Source of the DNA: Moniliella sp. 'wahieum'
Taxonomy: Eukaryota; Basidiomycota; Moniliellomycetes; Moniliellales; Moniliellaceae
Direction: 5' to 3'
DNA length: 64,000 nt
Assembly (NCBI GenBank): GCA_003971905.1
Contig: RSEE01000030.1
Coordinates: 654,905-718,904 of the forward strand
The stretch's first letter is position 1. Every line of letters starts with the position of its first letter. Position numbers and translations under genes: made by a program. The notes under the pieces are model-generated. The model had not been told where the DNA came from and searched no databases. It saw only the letters and a program-made list of their open reading frames with translations. This document shows, piece by piece, positions 45,671-57,590 of this stretch.

Positions 45671-46487
45671 GAATTTCACACACTTATATATATGCACGCC
45701 ACAGCTCATCCAAAGACACAGTAAGGCTGCATAATCTGGACATCGGGGCCAGCCGGAAGCCATAGTACTGGTATAGAGAGTAGGCGATGATGACGCACAT
45801 CGTCATCCCCTTCGGCTTTGTTGATTATGATTTCCCCAAGTGTTTCGTTAGTGGCAGCGCTGGACTTGGAGACAGGGTTTGAAATGCTGACAGGGGTGTG
45901 GACTGGGGCTTTTGGCCGAGAACGCCATGAAAGACACCAGACCAATCCAACGGCCAGCTCTGAGATGCGACACCCCCCCTCTCCTCTTGTTTTCTTCCCA
46001 TGTGGAGGCACCATTCTTCAACGGCTGGGAACGGTGAATGTGGTGTGGGATTGGTTCTCTGGTACTAGGCACTGGTGCTGGCGGCGAGTGGTTGTGGTTG
46101 CTAGGGCGTGGGATCTGGGAAGCGCGCGTGCGCGGTGGCACGCACCCGCGTGACACGCCCCCGGCCGAGGTGTTGTTCTCGTGTGTCTCGGCGCGCCAAA
46201 ATTCAGGGGAGCGGAATGCAGCGCCGTGCCCTCCCCCCTTCCGCTCGCCTCGATCACTCGCGGCCGTCCACACCCGCCTGCCCAGACGTTCGCCAGGCTC
46301 CGCACGCCGCTCGCTGGCCTCTCGACGCCATAGGCACTATGCATGCATGCCACCCGATGCTTCCCTCACGCTCACGCCGTAGGTCCTCCTCCCCTCCTCC
46401 TCCTCCTCCTCCCTCCACCACCCCCACCACCCCCACCACCTGCTCCCCCCGCCCGCTTTTACCTCCATACCCCATACCCCGCACCCA

Positions 46488-49400
46488 ATGGGCATCATCT
46501 CCCGCATTTGGCACCGCGCCACCGCCAGCCAATCGTCCGGCCCCGCCCCGTCCGAGGCCGCCGCCCCGACCGACGCCCTACCTGCGTCTGTCACCAACGC
46601 CCGCACCCCCACCGTCCGAGTCCGCATACGAAGAAGCCCGCACTGGCTCGTCCGATGTGCCCTCCGACCCCCCGCCGCTGCTTCGATCCGTACCAATCCG
46701 TCGCGTCGAGCGTGCGCGGCCAGGACGGGCCGAACCAGTCAGGTTCTGAAGCAGCCGCAGAACCGACGGGAAAGAAACGTGGCCATGCAGCCACGAGCAG
46801 CATCAGTCGTCTGATGCACCGTGCTTTGGCTCCGTCCAAGGCCAAGGAAACCACCCTCACTTCGGCGGCGGCTGTCGTGCCGGAGGACACAGAACAGGCT
46901 CACTCGTCGGAAGACAGTCCGATCAAACGTCATGAGAGTGCACACGACGACCTTGCCCGCCTCTTGGCCCAGTACGTACCTTCTTCCCTACCCCCTGTCC
47001 CGGGAGACGATGACAAACGAATTAACGTTGAACACCCCTGGTGCAGAGACCATGCGCACCCGTCCACCTCGACCGAGGCCGAGGCAGCAGAACCTGATCC
47101 GGCCAACTCGGAAACCAACAACGAACAAAACGAAGAGGAAGCCAAGCCGCTCGAGGCTGTGCCCTCCCAGCCAACCCAAGGAGTAGAGCCGACGAAGGAG
47201 CCTACCCCCGTTGAACCCGAGATTAAGATGGCGGCCCCCGCCGAGACTACCACCGAGGAGCCTACCCCGGCGAGCCCACCACCGAGGAGCCTACCCCGGC
47301 TGAGCCTGCAGCCGAAAAGCCCAGCCCCGCTGAGACCACGGTCGTGGAGCCCACTCCCGCCGAGCCTGCCGCTGAGGACCCGCCGGTGTCGAGCCGCTGA
47401 GGAGGCGCCGGTTACTGCCTTGGAGCCCACTGCCGCCGAGCCAGCTGCCGAAGAGGAGCCTACCCCCGCTGAGCTTGCCGCCAAGGAGCCCACTCCCGCT
47501 GACCTGGCCTGAGGTGAAGGAGGCCGCCCACTGAGCCTGAGGTGAAGGAGGCCGCTCCCGCCGAGCCCGCGGTTGAGGAACCCACTCCGCTGAGCCTGCC
47601 GCCGAGGAGCCTACTCCCGCTGAGCCCACGGTTGAGGAACCCATTCCGGCTGCCCCTGTCGCCGAGGAGCCCACTCCGGCTGAGCCTGGGTGAAGGAGGC
47701 CGCTCCCGCTGAGCCTGAGTGTAAGGAGGCCGCTCCACTGAGCCTGAGGTGAAGGAGGCCTCTCCGCCGAGCCCGCGGTTGAGGAACCCACTCCCGCTGA
47801 GCCTGCCGCCGAGGGCCTACTCCCCTGAGCCTGCCGTGAGGACCCGACTCCCGCTGAGCCCACGGTTGAGGAACCACTCCGGCTGCCCTGTCGCCGAGGA
47901 CCCAATCCCGCTGAGCCTGAGGTGATGAAGGAGGCCGCTCCGCTGAGCCTGCCGCCGAGGAGCCTATTCCCGCTGAGCCCACGGTTGAGGAACCCACTCC
48001 TGCTGGCCTGTCGCCGAGGAGCCCACTCCGCTGAGCCTGAGGTGAAGGGAGGGCCGCTCCCGCTGAGCCTGAGGTGAAGGAGGCCGCCTCCCGCTGAGCC
48101 TGCCGCCGAGCCGGGTGCCTCCTCCCGCTGAGCCCACGGTTGAGGAAACCACTCCTGCTGAGCCTGCCGCTGAGGGGAGCCCACTCCCGCTGAGCCTGAG
48201 GTGAAGGAGGCTGCTCCGCCGAGCCCGCTGTGAGGAACCCTCCCGCTGAGCCTGCCGCCGAGGAGCCTACTCCGCTGAGCCCACGTTGAGGAACCCATTC
48301 CAGCTGCCCCTGTGGCCGAGGCGCCCACTCGGCTGAGCCTGAGGTGAAGGAGGCCGCTCCCGCTGAGCCTGAGGTGAAGGAGGCCGCTCCCGCTGAGCCT
48401 GCCGCCGAGGAGCCTACTCCCGCTGAGCCTGCCGCTGAGGACCCGACTCCCGCTGAGCCCACGGTTGAGGAACCCACTCCGGCTGCCCCTGTCGCGAGGA
48501 GCCCAATCCCGCTGAGCCTGAGGTGAAGGAGGCCGCTCCCGCTGAGCCTGCCGCCGAGGAGCCTATTCCCGCTGAGCCCACGGTTGAGGAACCCACTCCT
48601 GCTGGGCCTGTCGCCGAGGAGCCCACTCCCGCTGAGCCTGAGGTGAAGGAGGCCGCTCCCGCTGAGCCTGCCGCCGAGGTGCCTCCTCCCGCTGAGCCCA
48701 CGGTTGAGGAAACCACTCCTGCTGAGCCTGCCGCTGAGGAGCCCACTCCCGCTGAGCCTGAGGTGAAGGAGGCTGCTCCCGCCGAGCCCGCTGTTGAGGA
48801 ACCCACTCCCGCTGAGCCTGCCGCCGAGGAGCCTACTCCCGCTGAGCCCACGGTTGAGGAACCCATTCCAGCTGCCCCTGTGGCCGAGGCGCCCACTCCG
48901 GCTGAGCCTGAGGTGAAGGAGGCCGCTCCCGCTGAGCCTGAGGTGAAGGAGGCCGCTCCCGCTGAGCCTGCCGCCGAGGTGCCTCCTCCCGCTGAGCCCA
49001 CGGTTGAGGAACCCACTCCTGCTGCCCCTGTCGCCGAGGAGCCCACTCCCGCTGAGCCTGAGGTGAAGGAGGCCGCTCCCACTGAGCCTGAGGTGAAGGA
49101 GGCTGCTCCCCGAGCCCGCGGTTGAGGAACCCACTCCCGCTGAGCCTGCCGCCGAGGAGCCTACTCCCGCTGAGCCCACGGTTGAGGAACGCACTCCTGC
49201 TGCCCCTGTCGCCGAGGAGCCCACTCCCGCTGAGCCTGAGGTGAAGGAGGCTGCTCCCGCTGAGCCTGAGGTGAAGGAGGCCGCTCCCACTGAGCCTGAG
49301 GTGAAGGAGGCCTCTCCCGCCGAGCCCGCGGTTGAGGAACCCACTCCCGCTGAGCCTGCCGCCGAGGAGCCTACTCCCGCTGAGCCTGCCGCTGAGGACC

Positions 49401-52400
49401 CGACTCCCGCTGAGCCCACGGTTGAGGAACCCACTCCGGCTGCCCCTGTCGCCGAGGAGCCCACTCCCCTGAGCCTGAGGTGAAGGAGGCCGCTCCCGCT
49501 GAGCCTGCCGCCGAGGTGCCTCCTCCCGCTGAGCCCACGGTTGAGGAAACACTCCTGCTGAGCCTGCCGCTGAGGAGCCCACTCCGCTGAGCCTGAGGTG
49601 AAGGAGGCTGCTCCCGCCGAGCCCGCTGTTGAGGAACCCACTCCCGCTGAGCCTGCCGCCGAGGAGCCTACTCCCGCTGAGCCCACGGTTGAGGAACCCA
49701 TTCCAGCTGCCCCTGTGGCCGAGGCGCCCACTCCGGCTGAGCCTGAGGTGAAGGAGGCCGCTCCCACTGAGCCTGAGGTGAAGGAGGCCTCTCCCGCCGA
49801 GCCCGCGGTTGAGGAACCCACTCCCGCTGAGCCTGCCGCCGAGGAGCCTACTCCCGCTGAGCCTGCCGCTGAGGACCCGACTCCCGCTGAGCCCACGGTT
49901 GAGGAACCCACTCCGGCTGCCCCTGTCGCCGAGGAGCCCACTCCCCCTGAGCCTGAGGTGAAGGAGGCCGCTCCCGCTGAGCCTGAGGTGAAGGAGGCCG
50001 CTCCCGCTGAGCCTGCCGCCGAGGTGCCTCCTCCCGCTGAGCCCACGGTTGAGGAAACCACTCCTGCTGAGCCTGCCGCTGAGGAGCCCACTCCCGCTGA
50101 GCCTGAGGTGACGGAGGCCTCTCCCGCCGAGCCCGCGGTTGAGGAACCCACTCGCGCTGAACCTGCCGCCGAGGAGCCTACTCCCGCTGAGCCTGCGCTG
50201 AGGACCGACTCCCGCTGAGCCCACGGTTGAGGAACCCACTCCGGCTGCCCCTGTCGCCGAGGAGCCCAATCCCGCTGAGCCTGAGGTGAAGGAGGCCGCT
50301 CCCGCTGAGCTGCCGCCGAGGAGCCTATTCCCGCTGAGCCCACGGTTGAGGAACCCACTCCTGCTGGGCCTGTCGCCGAGGAGCCCACTCCCGCTGAGCC
50401 TGAGGTGAAGGAGGCCGCTCCCGCTGAGCCTGAGGTGAAGGAGGCTGCTCCCGCCGAGCCCGCTGTTGAGGAACCCACTCCGCTGAGCCTGCCGCCGAGG
50501 AGCCTACTCCGCTGAGCCCACGGTTGAGGAACCCATTCCGGCTGCCCCTGTGGCCGAGGCGCCCACTCCGGCTGAGCCTGAGGTGAAGGAGGCCGCTCCG
50601 CTGAGCCTGAGGTGAAGGAGGCCGCTCCCGGAGCCTGCCGCTGAGGAGCGCTTCCGTCGCGCCGACCGTGGAGGAGCCGGTTGCTGCTGTGGAGCCCCTG
50701 CTGCCGAGCCTGCCGCTGAGGAGCCCACTCCCGAACCTGAGGTGAAGGAGGCCGCTCCCGCTGAGCCTGAGGTGAAGGAGGCCGCTCCCGCTGAGCCTGA
50801 GGTGAAGGAGGCCGCTCCCGCTGAGCCTGCCGCCGAGGAGCCTACTACCGCTGAGCCTGCCGCCGAGGAGCCTACTCCCGCTGAGCCCACGGTTGAGGAA
50901 CCCACTCCGGCTGCCCCTGTCGCCGAGGAGCCCACTCCCGCTGAGCCTGCCGCCGAGGAGCCTACTCCCGCTGAGCCTGCCGCCGAGGAGCCTATTCCCG
51001 CTGAGCCCACGGTTGAGGAACCCACTCCTGCTGGGCCTGTCGCCGAGGAGCCCACTCCCGCTGAGCCTGAGGTGAAGGAGGCCGCTCCCGCTGAGCCTGA
51101 GGTGAAGGAGGCCGCTCCCGCTGAGCCTGTGGTGAAGGAGGCCGCTCCCGCTGAGCCTGAGGTGAAGGTGGCCGTTCCCGCCGAGCCTGTCGCGAGGAGC
51201 CCGCTTCCGTCGCGCCCGACCGTGGAGGAGCCGGTTGCTGCTGTGGAGCCCCCTGCTGCCGCGCCTGCCGCTGAGGAGCCCACTCCCGCTGAACCTGAGG
51301 TGAAGGAGGCCGCTCCCGCTGAGCCTGAGGTGAAGGAGGCCGCTCCCGCTGAGCCTGCCGCCGAGGAGCCTACTCCCGCTGAGCCTGCCGCCGAGGAGCC
51401 TACTCCCGCTGAGCCTGCCGCCGAGGAGCCTATTCCCGCTGAGCCCACGGTTGAGGAACCCACTCCTGCTGGGCCTGTCGCCGAGGAGCCCACTCCCGCT
51501 GAGCCTGAGGTGAAGGAGGCCGCTCCGCTGAGCCTGAGGTGAAGGAGGCCGCTCCCGCTGAGCCTGTGGTGAAGGAGGCCGCTCCCGCTGAGCCTGAGGT
51601 GAAGGTGGCCGTTCCCGCCGAGCCTGTCGCCGAGGAGCCCGCTTCCGTCGCGCCGACCGTGGAGGAGCCGGTTGCTGCTGTGGAGCCCCCTGCTGCCGCG
51701 CCTGCCGCTGAGGAGCCCACTCCCGCTGAACCTGAGGTGAAGGAGGCCGCTCCCGCTGAGCCTGAGGTGAAGGAGGCCGCTCCGCTGAGCCTGCCGCCGA
51801 GGAGCCTACTCCCGCTGAGCCTGCCGCCGAGGAGCCTACTCCCGCTGAGCCTGCCGCCGAGGAGCCTACTCCCGCTGAGCCTGCCGCCGAGGAGCCTACT
51901 CCCGCTGAGCCCGCGGTTGAGGAACCCACTCCTGCTGGGCCTGTCGCCGAGGAGCCCTCCCGCTGAACCTGAGGTGAAGGAGGCCGCTCCCGCTGAGCCT
52001 GAGGTGACGGAGGCCGCTCCCTGCGCCTGCCGCCGAGGAGCCTACTCCCGCTGAGCCTGCCGCCGAGGAGCCTACTCTCGCTGAGCCTGCCGCCGAGGAG
52101 CCTATTCCCGCTGAGCCCGGTTGAGGAACCCACTCCTGCTGGGCCTGTCGCCGAGGAGCCCACTCCCGCTGAGCCTGAGGTGAAGGAGGCCGCTCCCGCT
52201 GAGCCTGAGGTGAAGGAGGCCGCTCCCGCTGAGCCTGTGGTGAAGGAGGCCGCTCCGCTGAGCCTGAGGTGAAGGTGGCCGTTCCCGCCGAGCCTGTCGC
52301 GAGGAGCCCGCTTCCGTCGCGCCGACCGTGGAGGAGCCGGTTGCTGCTGTGGAGCCCCCTGCTGCCGCGCCTGCCGCTGAGGAGCCCACTCCCGCTGAAC

Positions 52401-52742
52401 CTGAGGTGAAGGAGGCCGCTCCCGCTGAGCCTGAGGTGAAGGAGGCCGCCCGCTGAGCCTGCCGCCGAGGAGCCTACTCCCGCTGAGCCTGCCGCCGAGG
52501 AGCCTACTCCGCTGAGCCTGCCGCCGAGGAGCCCACTCCCGCTGAACCTGAGGTGAAGGAGGCGGCTCCCACTGATCCTGCCGCGAGGAGCCGACTCCGC
52601 TGAGCCCACGTTGAGGAAACCCACTCCTGTTGTGCCTGTCGCCGCGGCGCCCGCTGCCGCTGAGCCCGAGGTCCTGGAGACGGCCCCCGCCAGTGGTGCG
52701 GTTGACGCCTCGGAGCCCGAGCCCACTGCCCCCCATCATTAG
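46488..52742 (+). CDS. Giant decapeptide-repeat protein (Ala/Glu/Pro-rich), unknown function
   Basis: I do not recognise a family. The gene begins MGIISRIWHRATASQSSGPA at 46488 and has a unique N-terminal part of about 230 residues, with LMHRALAPSKAKETTLTSAA and SAHDDLARLLAQYVPSSLPP. From about 47190 to 52640 it consists of about 180 tandem 30-bp units, each a decapeptide. Four unit types recur: AEPAAEEPTP, AEPEVKEAAP, AEPTVEEPTP and AAPVAEEPTP. They follow one another in higher-order blocks. The unique end is VLETAPASGAVDASEPEPTA, closing at TAG 52740-52742. The composition (A, E, P, V, K) predicts an extended, disordered, acidic chain like a PEVK spring or a stalk. Many single-base losses (often CCC read as CC) break the frame inside the array. 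True copy number cannot be trusted. Corrected length would be about 2,080 residues. Confidence 0.7.
47190..52640. repeat. 30-bp tandem repeat array, about 180 units in four types
   Basis: The unit has the form GCTGAGCCTGNNGNNGAGGA plus ten more bases. The four subtypes differ mainly at codons 4-7 and 9. Higher-order blocks of several units are repeated almost identically (compare 48523-48900 with 49960-50110 and with 50930-51130). Units in 47500-48350 carry the most single-base gaps. Confidence 0.95.
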
Positions 52743-53529
52743 ATGAGTGCATGGGTGTTATGCATGGCCATGGAGCCGCTGGACAAGCTACCGTTTGCTC
52801 TGATTTACTTCCCCCACCCCCCATGCCTGAATGTTGAACGCTAAGCCTAGGCTTCCGCCTTTGCTACGACCATCCCCCCTACGCCCTGATCTCTGTCCTA
52901 GAGACGGTGGATCTACTTCCCCCTTCCCCTTTCTCCTTCTGATACCTATCACGATGCCTGATGCCCGTTGCCTGATGCCCGACGCCTGATGCCCGATGCC
53001 TGATGCCCGATATTTTCGTTTGACGTTTGATGCCCAAACGCTTCTTTCTTGGTTTCTGCCTTCCCCTTCTTCCCCTTCCTGCTTTCCGACGTTTAATGTC
53101 CGCCTGCCTGTGGGCTACGATTTGGTTTTGTTTTGCCGCTTGGCCCTTGCCCTTTGTCCGTGCCCTCTCTTCTTGCCTTTGGGCGGCAAAGGTAATACCT
53201 ACACCACTTGAACTAACTGGTCGGATAGCAGAGAGGATGGGACCTCAGGAAAGAAAGAAACTTCGGTTGGGAGGATCAATGAGAGTGCAGTGGTACAGCC
53301 GATGGGGGATGGGATGGGATGGGATGGAATGGGATGGGGCAGGATCGGCGGCGTGCCACAGCCGATCGAAATCTAGAATACAGGTGGGAAGGGAGGGCGG
53401 GAGGAGACAAGAGGAGCAGAAGGTGCAAATTGCAAGCACAACAAATGAGGGAGGGTATGGTATGCAGAAAAACGGAGAGGAGAAAAAAAAAGTGCTGGGG
53501 GGAGGGAAGGGGAGGAATTAGTAGAAGCA
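52743..53529. other. Intergenic region between convergent genes
   Basis: About 790 bp. It contains the TGATGCC tandem at 52951-53011 and a GGGAT tandem near 53305-53336 (GATGGGATGGGATGGGATGG). No gene is supported. Confidence 0.55.
52951..53011. repeat. Tandem TGATGCC/CGATGCC heptad repeat
   Basis: Alternating TGATGCC and CGATGCC/CGTTGCC/CGACGCC units with a strict 7-bp step, eight to nine copies. It has the TGA spacer and 7-bp period of the other arrays, but the tetramer TGCC is not a palindrome. Confidence 0.9.
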
Positions 53530-54975
53530 TCAGAAGCCTCCTAAAGCACCTTCGCCATCGTCCCCCAAGCGAGAAGAGGAGTTGGGGCAGATGCACGACG
53601 TTTGGGCTTGGTCCGTTTGGACCGCTTCGGCGCCCGCGGGAGTCGGAGACAAAGGTCGAGTGCAGTGAGCCCCGGTCGAGAGCCGACGGACGTGCAGGTG
53701 GATGTGGAGGTGGGAAGAGGAGGGGAGTGGGGGGGAAGCAGGGTGGATGATGGGTGTGACTACTAGGACGGTTGCCTCGTCCATCACTTTCACCTTGGGG
53801 AGAGCAGTGGTGAGGGTCAGACGTGCTCGCTCCAACGGTGCCAAGCGACGTCTCAGAAGAACGGGGGAAAAGAAAGAGATGCTGGGAGGGCTGGAACTGC
53901 GGGAGGAAGTTACCGATTCTCCTGTGGCAGAAGGCGCCAACGGAACAAGATGTTCTTTCTCACTCGCGCAGGAACGTAAAGGGAGACACGATGATGTGAA
54001 GTAGCCCCTGACAGGCTGGATTGCACAGGGGGAGAGGGAACGGGCGTGACTTCCTCCCCACCAAGGGGGGGCAATTTGGATTGCCCTAGTCCCGGCGTGG
54101 TCAGGGCACCCACAGAGCGGATAACCGGCACACCCCACCCTGTCGGTGCAGACCCCCCGAGCAGAGAGGTGAGGAGGGGCGAGTGCATCCTACTGTGCAG
54201 CCCCGGTGCCCCAGAGACAGAGTGGAGACGGGACGACGTATCGAACCCAACCACATGGCCAGCCTGGAGGCGAGTGCACCAGGAGGTGCCAAAGTAATCC
54301 GATTGGGCACCGGCCTTGGCTATACGGATGGCCAGCGGGGAATGGAAACATTGATCCTCCTCGTCCGCATCCATCTCGACCTCCTCCCCTTCCTCACCAA
54401 GACGGAGAGAATGGCACCTGTGCATGCTGAGGTCCAGCGATGAGCCTCGTCCCTGGGTCGATTGGATGGGGGTACGGTCATAGTCAGCAGAAGAGTGGGT
54501 GAAAGCCTGTTGGGCAGGGCCGGGGGAGAAGCTGACGCCGTCCGGGCGGCGACGGACAACATTGGACTGGTTGGGATAGTAGTGGAACCGAGGAGGGAAG
54601 GGAAGGTGGGCCACTTGCGCAGTGTGGCTCAGGATCAGGTGGCTCGCCTCGCCACGAACTCGGCATTTTTTCAGGCAGGACGCACGCGGCAAAAGAGTAC
54701 GGTGCTGCGGGATAGCAGGCGCGGGAGGCAAGGTCGTCTGATACAACTCGTCCGACTGGGGTTGGTCGCAGACGGCGATTTCTCCCGCCTCTTCGAGCGT
54801 GTGTGCCGCAGTGGGTGGAAGCGGCCAGGTGAGGACCATCAGTCTCAGGAGGGGAGGGGGGAAGGTCAGGGGTCACTACGTCTGTAGACAGATTGCCGGT
54901 TAGCCTGCTGCGATGAGGCGCAACGAAAGGCGCGGAGAACGGGATGAGGAGGGAGGGGGCATGCGTACTGGGCAT
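53530..54975 (-). CDS. Hypothetical Ser/Pro-rich protein
   Basis: No family recognised. The ATG at 54975 gives MPSTHAPSLLIPFSAPFVAP. After a break near 54790 the frame continues with EEAGEIAVCDQPQSDELYQT, SCLKKCRVRGEASHLILSHT and an acidic stretch LGEEGEEVEMDADEEDQCFH. The segment SGATSHHRVSLYVPARVRKN (about 53960) is the most structured-looking part. A frame change near 53940 then gives LAPLERARLTLTTALPKVKV and VMDEATVLVVTPIIHPA, ending at TAG 53532-53530. Acidic patches, serine runs and one beta-rich stretch suggest a regulatory or scaffold protein, but nothing supports a function. Pro-rich minus-strand frames upstream (to about 55440) could be extra N-terminal sequence. Confidence 0.45.
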
Positions 54976-55449
54976 CGTGGGTGGGGGGATGGAGTGGTGG
55001 TGTTAGGACAGGCAGCACGACGGAGCTGGGCGGGACGGGCAGAGCCTGGGCGGAAGCCAGCAAGGCCAGTAAAGTACAGGGTCCACGCGGCAGGGTGTCA
55101 GTGTGGGAAGGACAGGGGGGGCGGGGGAAAGCAGCGGATGGCAGGGCTGGGTGGAGCGTTCAACGGTGAAGGTGAACGGTGAGAATATTGAGTTGGACGA
55201 TAGCGGGTGGAGGGTGGCGCGGAGGCCTGAGGAGGTGAGGAGGTTATATCCGTTTGCGCTGGCAGCGGTGGTGGTGGGGTCGTGGGAGGTTGGCCTGGTG
55301 TTGATGGTGGCGCCACCGGCGGAAGGGGGGGGAGGGGGGTGGCCTGAGGCCTGGGGCCGGAGGATGATGCCGACGCGCGAGGGAGGGTCGGTGGGGGCGA
55401 GGGAGTTGACGTTGGGTTTTGACGAGCGGCGTGACTATCAATGGGCTAG

Positions 55450-55478
55450 TGATTAATGATTAGTGATTAAAGTGATTG
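55450..55478. repeat. Heptad palindromic repeat, TGA-TTAA type
   Basis: TGATTAATGATTAGTGATTAA followed by AGTGATT. This is the A/T-only version of the heptad rule. Confidence 0.85.
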
Positions 55479-56057
55479 CTGTTGTCATTAATCATTCGCC
55501 AGCTGGGCGCGCAGGCAGGCGTCGCGCATCCAGCACAGCGCCTGCTCCCGCCGCACTGGCCCAGTGTACACTTGGGGTGGGATGGCCACATGCCGCCATG
55601 CCATGCCATGCCGCGGCCGGCATGCAGTCCAGGCGACCTCCCACCGCGCACGGGGGCAGCCGGGGGCAGCTGCGGGCACGGGGGCTGCTGGCCCGTAAAG
55701 CGGTGCGGGCAGCAGCTCGCGTGGGGAAGCGCGGGGAAGCCGGGGCGGCACGCGCTGCCCACCCAGAGCCGCGCACAGCGCCAGTGTGATGTGAGTGGCT
55801 GAGACGGCGGACCCGCGTATTACCTGCTCGGCGTTACGTCACCCGCGCCGCCCCGCGCTCTTTGCCCAGACGCGTCTGGCTCAGGCGCTTAGGCTTAGGC
55901 CTTAGGCGCGTTGGGCTGGCTGGGCCCTGATCGAATCAGCATCCATGGCACTGCCTCATGACGTCACAACCCTAGGATTGCACCGCCTACCCCAGGCGCA
56001 GTGGTGGGGGCATGCATGCCACCTGTCACGGCTACCTGTTGTCAAGTTTCAAGTGTC

Positions 56058-56080
56058 AACATGACATGTGACATGTGACA
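56058..56080. repeat. Heptad palindromic repeat, TGA-CATG type
   Basis: Reads CAACATGACATGTGACATGT followed by GAC: two full TGACATG units and part of another. Confidence 0.9.
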
Positions 56081-56450
56081 ACGCATCAGCTCAACGTCGT
56101 CAGTACGACTTGGGCGCGTCAGCGCGTCGCCTCTTCCCACCCCCGCGGGGCCCTCACGGCCTCACCGTCGACGCCCAACCAACTCAACCACTCTCAGATC
56201 TTAACCGTCGAGCTCACCTTTGGTACTGATGCACTGAACGTACTGATGGTGCACATACGCATGACTATAGGACTTGAGATCAAAAGGGGGGCGCAGTGGA
56301 CGTGACTAGTGAGTCGTACTATAACACACTATGAAGCTTGAACCACGTGATGATGCATTAGTCCGTAGCCCCCCGCACCGCCACAGACGTTTTTTTTTTT
56401 TCGTGTGAAGCAGGTACTCCACGGAGCAATGGACTGGCCAAATTGACCAA

Positions 56451-56582
56451 TCACTAGTCACTCGTCTCCATACTATAGTCACTAGTCACGAGTCATGGAC
56501 AGGGACTCAGGGACTCTGCTCCTGGGGCCTGAGGCCTGAGGCCCTGAGGGCCTCAGGGTACGCAGTACTCGTACTCAGTATA
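56451..56582. repeat. Heptad palindromic repeat cluster, TCA-CTAG, TGA-GGCC and TCA-GTAC
   Basis: TCACTAGTCACTCG and TAGTCACTAGTCACGAGTCA at 56451-56495. GGGGCCTGAGGCCTGAGGCC at 56524-56543 runs into the inverted CCCTGAGGGCCTCAGGG, then GTACTCGTACTCAGTATACTC follows. Confidence 0.9.
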
Positions 56583-56659
56583 CTCGTTGTGATCTCATCA
56601 CTCATGATATTGACAAGAACAAGGGCAACTGTGGGCCGAGCGACTGGTCACGTTCATCA

Positions 56660-56785
56660 CGTATGAGCTGATGAGATTGAGATCTATCGAGAGGATCTGA
56701 GATCTCAAAGCCCAGGCCTCACGTGACGCGTGAAGCTTGAAGAGCTTGGAGCTCTTGGAGCTAGCTTGAAGCTTGGAAGTTCAAT
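56660..56785. repeat. Heptad palindromic repeat cluster, TGA-GATC, TGA-CGCG and AGCT types
   Basis: TGAGATC steps with TGAGATCTCA at 56698, CACGTGACGCGTGAAGCTTG at 56722, then several AGCTT/GAGCT palindromes to 56780. Four palindromes are represented. Confidence 0.82.
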
Positions 56786-57112
56786 AAGTTCAAGCGTCAG
56801 CGTCACGGCGGTCGCGCCTTCGCTACTTGAGTGGGTGCGTAAAGGGCGCACTGGTACGCATCATCTTTAAGCGCATTATCAACAGACCTTGGACGCTGGG
56901 CCTTAGGCCTTAAAGCTTAGCGCTTAGAAAGAGCTTAGACTTTATATTCGACCTTGGACCTTGGACCTTGTAGACCAAACTTTTGCTACTTTCGCCCATC
57001 GATTCCCACTCTCTCGCCATTCACTCAATCACGAATAATTAATACTCGTAGTAATTAATCACGACCGTCACCCAGCTCTGCCTTTACCCAAAGAGGAATG
57101 TACTCGTCATTC

Positions 57113-57152
57113 GTTACGCGTTACGCGTTAAGCGCTAAGCTTTAAGCTTTAA
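57113..57152. repeat. Heptad palindromic repeat, TTA-CGCG into TAA-GCGC and TAA-GCTT
   Basis: CGTTACGCGTTACGCGTTAAG then CGCTAAGCTTTAAGCTTTAA. TTA is the strand-flipped TAA spacer. Confidence 0.88.
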
Positions 57153-57590
57153 CTTTGACTGCCAGCGGTGACGGTGAAGAGAGGTATGGAACGACCATCT
57201 GTCACGCAAACTTAGGATTCCTTTCTAAGTGCGTTCGTGTTCCTACATCTACACGCTAGTCTCTCTCTGCTCGTTCCACGATGGACTAGGACATCTCCAC
57301 TGGGAGCGGCACTACATCACGCAAGAGCAACACCGCCTCTACCTTTGGGGTCCTAGCGTTTGACATCTGGGTCGCGTTCGGCCAGCATGGAAGAAGAAAA
57401 GAACAGCACCCAGGAACCAAGAACCGGGGAACAGGAAACAGGGGATCCTCGCGTAGCCGGTAACCCGGCATCCGGCACGCGACTCGAACGGGAAGAAGCG
57501 GTGCGCACGAGAAAAAGATCGGTGCCAGGTAAAAGGAGTAGAGCTAGAGCATAGGGCAGGGAGTACATTGAGTACGCCGTATGAGGCCAA

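Larger units (their letters stand above)
43201..46487. other. Long intergenic region between lipase and repeat-protein genes
   Basis: About 3.3 kb with no supportable gene. Short frames (for example 44397-44630 reverse and 43526-43892 forward) lack motifs. Heptad repeats at 45261-45322 and 45529-45670 are listed separately. The last 130 bases are CTC/CCA triplet-rich and probably form the leader of the repeat-protein gene. Confidence 0.5.

Noticed and set aside
47611-50478. 955-codon minus-strand open frame, Ser/Gly/Ala-rich
   Set aside because: It is the antisense shadow of the 30-bp repeat array. The sense strand has unique ends with a proper start and stop, while the antisense has no unique coding sequence.
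50325-52739. 804-codon minus-strand open frame
   Set aside because: Same reason: antisense of the repeat array.
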